Part shown: in pieces, positions 62,117-64,000 of the stretch
How the letters are laid out: each line of letters begins with the position of its first letter
Position numbering within the stretch: the stretch's first letter is position 1
Source: Edaphobacter aggregans
GTDB taxonomy: Bacteria > Acidobacteriota > Terriglobia > Terriglobales > Acidobacteriaceae
Reading direction: 5' to 3'
DNA length: 64,000 nucleotides
NCBI GenBank assembly: GCA_022736715.1
Contig: DZDJ01000001.1
Location: 110,203 to 174,202 of the forward strand
The notes under the pieces: generated by a model
What the model saw: the letters and a program-made list of their open reading frames with translations, nothing else
Told to the model about the DNA's origin: nothing
Databases searched by the model: none
Position numbers and translations under genes: made by a program

Positions 62117-64000
62117 TTAGTGCGCCCAATGCGATATGCCAAAAACGGTAATCAGCAAAACTGCTGCCGCCCCCGCCGCCAGCCATCCGGCGTAGGAGCG
62201 GATATTGCCGGACTGGATTCTGCGAACCAGCGATCCCAGCCCTTTCGTTCCAAGTCCTATTGCTGCGCCTGTTCCATCCACCACAATGTGGTCAAATCCA
62301 ATCCACAGGATGAAGCGGGAGAAGATCAGCAGCGGCGCAACAATCACCGCGCCATAGATTTCATCCAGCCAGTACTTGTTCACCAGGACCGTATAAACAC
62401 CCTTGATGCTGGCAACAATCTTTGCCGGTTTCTCCGGATTGCGGCGGTACAGCGAATCTGCAATCAACAGACCGATCAACGCAAAGAGCACAGAGACGGC
62501 AGCCAGCAGCCGTTCCGTGCCAAAGCTCTCCGGTGTGCCAGCAGAAACGGCGGCCGTTCCAAAGACGGGATCCAGGAAGTGTTCAAAGCGGTTGCTGCCG
62601 CCCAGCGATGCCGGAATGCCCATCCAGCCGCCAACCACGGAAAGAACAGCCAGAATAGTGAGAGGCAACAGCATGATCCAGGAGCTTTCATGCACGCCAT
62701 GTGCATGGCCATGACCTTGGTCGCCGTGGTGCGCATCGTGGCTTTCTTCAAAGCGCGATTCACCAAAGAACGTCATGTACCACAGGCGGCACATATAAAA
62801 CGAGGTCATCAGCGCCGTCACCAAACCGATGAACCAGAGCACTTTCGCTCCCGGCGTATTCGAGATGAAGGTCTGATACAGAATCTCGTCCTTACTGAAG
62901 AAGCCCGACAGCGGGAAGAAGCCGGAGATGGCAAAGACCGCGGCCGTCATCGTCCAGAACGTGACCGGAATCTTCTTGCGCAGGCCGCCCATCTTGCGCA
63001 TGTCCTGCTCGCCGCTCAGCGCGTGGATCACCGAGCCGGCCGCGAGGAAGAGCAGCGCCTTGAAGAAGGCGTGCGTCACCAGATGGAAGATTGCAGAAGA
63101 GTACGCCGCCACACCGCAGGCCAGGAACATGTATCCAAGCTGCGAAACAGTGGAGTACGCCAGCACGCGCTTGATGTCCGTCTGCACAAACGCAATGCTG
63201 GCGGCAAAGAACGCCGTTGCCGCGCCGATAATCGCAACCACCAGCAGCGCCTCCGGCGAGCGGGCAAACAGCACATGCGACCGGGCCACCATATAAACGC
63301 CAGCCGTCACCATCGTGGCCGCGTGGATGAGCGCCGAAACCGGCGTCGGGCCCTCCATCGCGTCTGGCAACCATACGTACAGCGGCAACTGCGCCGATTT
63401 GCCAGTAGCGCCCAGCACCATGAGCAGCGCAATCGCCGTCAGGAAGCCGCCATGCCATTCCGGGTGCGCCGTAATCTGCGCGAAGACCGTGGAGAAGTCC
63501 AGGCTGCCAAAATGGCCAATCATCAGGAACATCGCCAGCAGAAAACCGAAGTCGCCAATTCTGTTGACGATGAAGGCCTTCTTGCCCGCGTCCGCAGCCG
63601 AGTCCTTGGTGAAATAGAAGCCAATCAGCAGGTACGAGGCCAGACCAACACCTTCCCAGCCGACAAACAGCAACAGGAAGTTGGACGACATCACCAGCGT
63701 GAGCATGAAGAACATGAAGAGGTTCAGATAGGCAAAGAAGCGCCAGAAACCTTCTTCGTGGGCCATGTAGCCCACCGAGTACAGGTGAATGAGAAAGCCC
63801 ACGCCCGTCACCACCATCAGCATGATGAGCGTCAGGTGATCGATATACAGACCGAATTTCACAGTAAAACCGCTGACGGCAATCCACGGGACGCAGGAAA
63901 CCGCCAGGCTCTCCTGCCCAGAGCTGGTCATGCTGGAGAACAGCCAAAGCACCAGCGCAAACGGTGTCGCGGTAAAGACAAGGGCAATCGTGCTCACAAG
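62117..64000 (-). CDS. nuoL: NADH-quinone oxidoreductase subunit L, 5' end outside window
   Basis: At least 627 residues of the largest proton-pumping complex I subunit. The signatures FVGWEGVGLASYLLIGFYF, LPLYVWLPDAMEGPTPVSAL and FFKALLFLAAGSVIHAL are present, and a C-terminal lateral helix region follows a His-rich loop (about 430-445). The frame stays open to the right edge. NuoL normally starts about 20 residues earlier than any internal start here, so the true start lies outside the window. It is followed by nuoM and nuoN. Confidence 0.95.
   Translation of the reverse strand, partial: LVSTIALVFTATPFALVLWLFSSMTSSGQESLAVSCVPWIAVSGFTVKFGLYIDHLTLIMLMVVTGVGFLIHLYSVGYMAHEEGFWRFFAYLNLFMFFMLTLVMSSNFLLLFVGWEGVGLASYLLIGFYFTKDSAADAGKKAFIVNRIGDFGFLLAMFLMIGHFGSLDFSTVFAQITAHPEWHGGFLTAIALLMVLGATGKSAQLPLYVWLPDAMEGPTPVSALIHAATMVTAGVYMVARSHVLFARSPEALLVVAIIGAATAFFAASIAFVQTDIKRVLAYSTVSQLGYMFLACGVAAYSSAIFHLVTHAFFKALLFLAAGSVIHALSGEQDMRKMGGLRKKIPVTFWTMTAAVFAISGFFPLSGFFSKDEILYQTFISNTPGAKVLWFIGLVTALMTSFYMCRLWYMTFFGESRFEESHDAHHGDQGHGHAHGVHESSWIMLLPLTILAVLSVVGGWMGIPASLGGSNRFEHFLDPVFGTAAVSAGTPESFGTERLLAAVSVLFALIGLLIADSLYRRNPEKPAKIVASIKGVYTVLVNKYWLDEIYGAVIVAPLLIFSRFILWIGFDHIVVDGTGAAIGLGTKGLGSLVRRIQSGNIRSYAGWLAAGAAAVLLITVFGISHWAH

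Overview
The window looks like a chromosomal segment of an acidobacterium (Acidobacteriota, Terriglobia/Acidobacteriaceae type). This is inferred from gene content and style rather than from a marker gene: moderately high GC, an oversized secreted protein with ASH (choice-of-anchor D) repeats, a DUF1501 Tat protein, an RND efflux triad, futalosine-type menaquinone synthesis (mqnC), a cyclic beta-1,2-glucan synthase relative and a TPR-multihaem cytochrome. I see no phage, insertion sequence, CRISPR array or rRNA; the only RNA gene recognised is a tRNA-Leu.

Layout. 1-5404 (-): 3' part of a secreted repeat protein. 5.6-10.8 kb: HAD hydrolase, aminotransferase, MBL hydrolase, secG, tRNA-Leu(GAG), MFS transporter, small membrane protein. 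11-16.9 kb (+): adaptor-RND-TolC efflux operon ended by a strong terminator. 17-26.3 kb: Rieske protein, an alpha/beta hydrolase without its catalytic residues, DUF1501 protein, Orn/Lys/Arg decarboxylase, a lone nuoI, glucosaminidase, nhaA, MarC protein. 26.4-28.4 kb (+): a SAM-I riboswitch heading a threonine-synthase-like gene overlapped by a MoaD/ThiS-type sulfur carrier, closed by a UUCG terminator. 28.4-29.6 kb: YhiN-type flavoprotein. 29.6-38.5 kb: beta-glucan locus with a glucoamylase-family Tat protein, a GT84-type synthase lacking its phosphorylase half, and an ABC exporter. 38.7-45.5 kb (+): LacI regulator, exo-beta-D-glucosaminidase (GH2), APC permease and PfkB kinase. 46-49 kb: pentahaem TPR cytochrome plus monohaem cytochrome c. 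49-58.9 kb: PcaD-like hydrolase, SDR, YceH, mqnC, TPR protein, PspC protein, lysA, peptidoglycan-binding protein, HtrA protease, EamA transporter. 59-64 kb (-): nuoL-nuoM-nuoN, with nuoL running off the right edge.

How genes work together. The most interesting unit is the SAM-riboswitch/ThrC-like/sulfur-carrier operon. Control by SAM points to sulfur amino acid synthesis rather than threonine, and the carrier suggests a protein-thiocarboxylate sulfur donor, so a route from O-phosphohomoserine (or another activated homoserine) to homocysteine is a concrete hypothesis. The GH2/permease/kinase cluster with its own LacI gene and an AAACGTTT-type operator looks like a regulated chitosan- or glucosamine-oligosaccharide utilisation locus. 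The synthase/ABC pair resembles NdvB/NdvA (ChvB/ChvA) glucan synthesis and export, but with a shortened synthase. NuoLMN, the lone NuoI, mqnC and the cytochromes belong to a menaquinone-linked respiratory chain.
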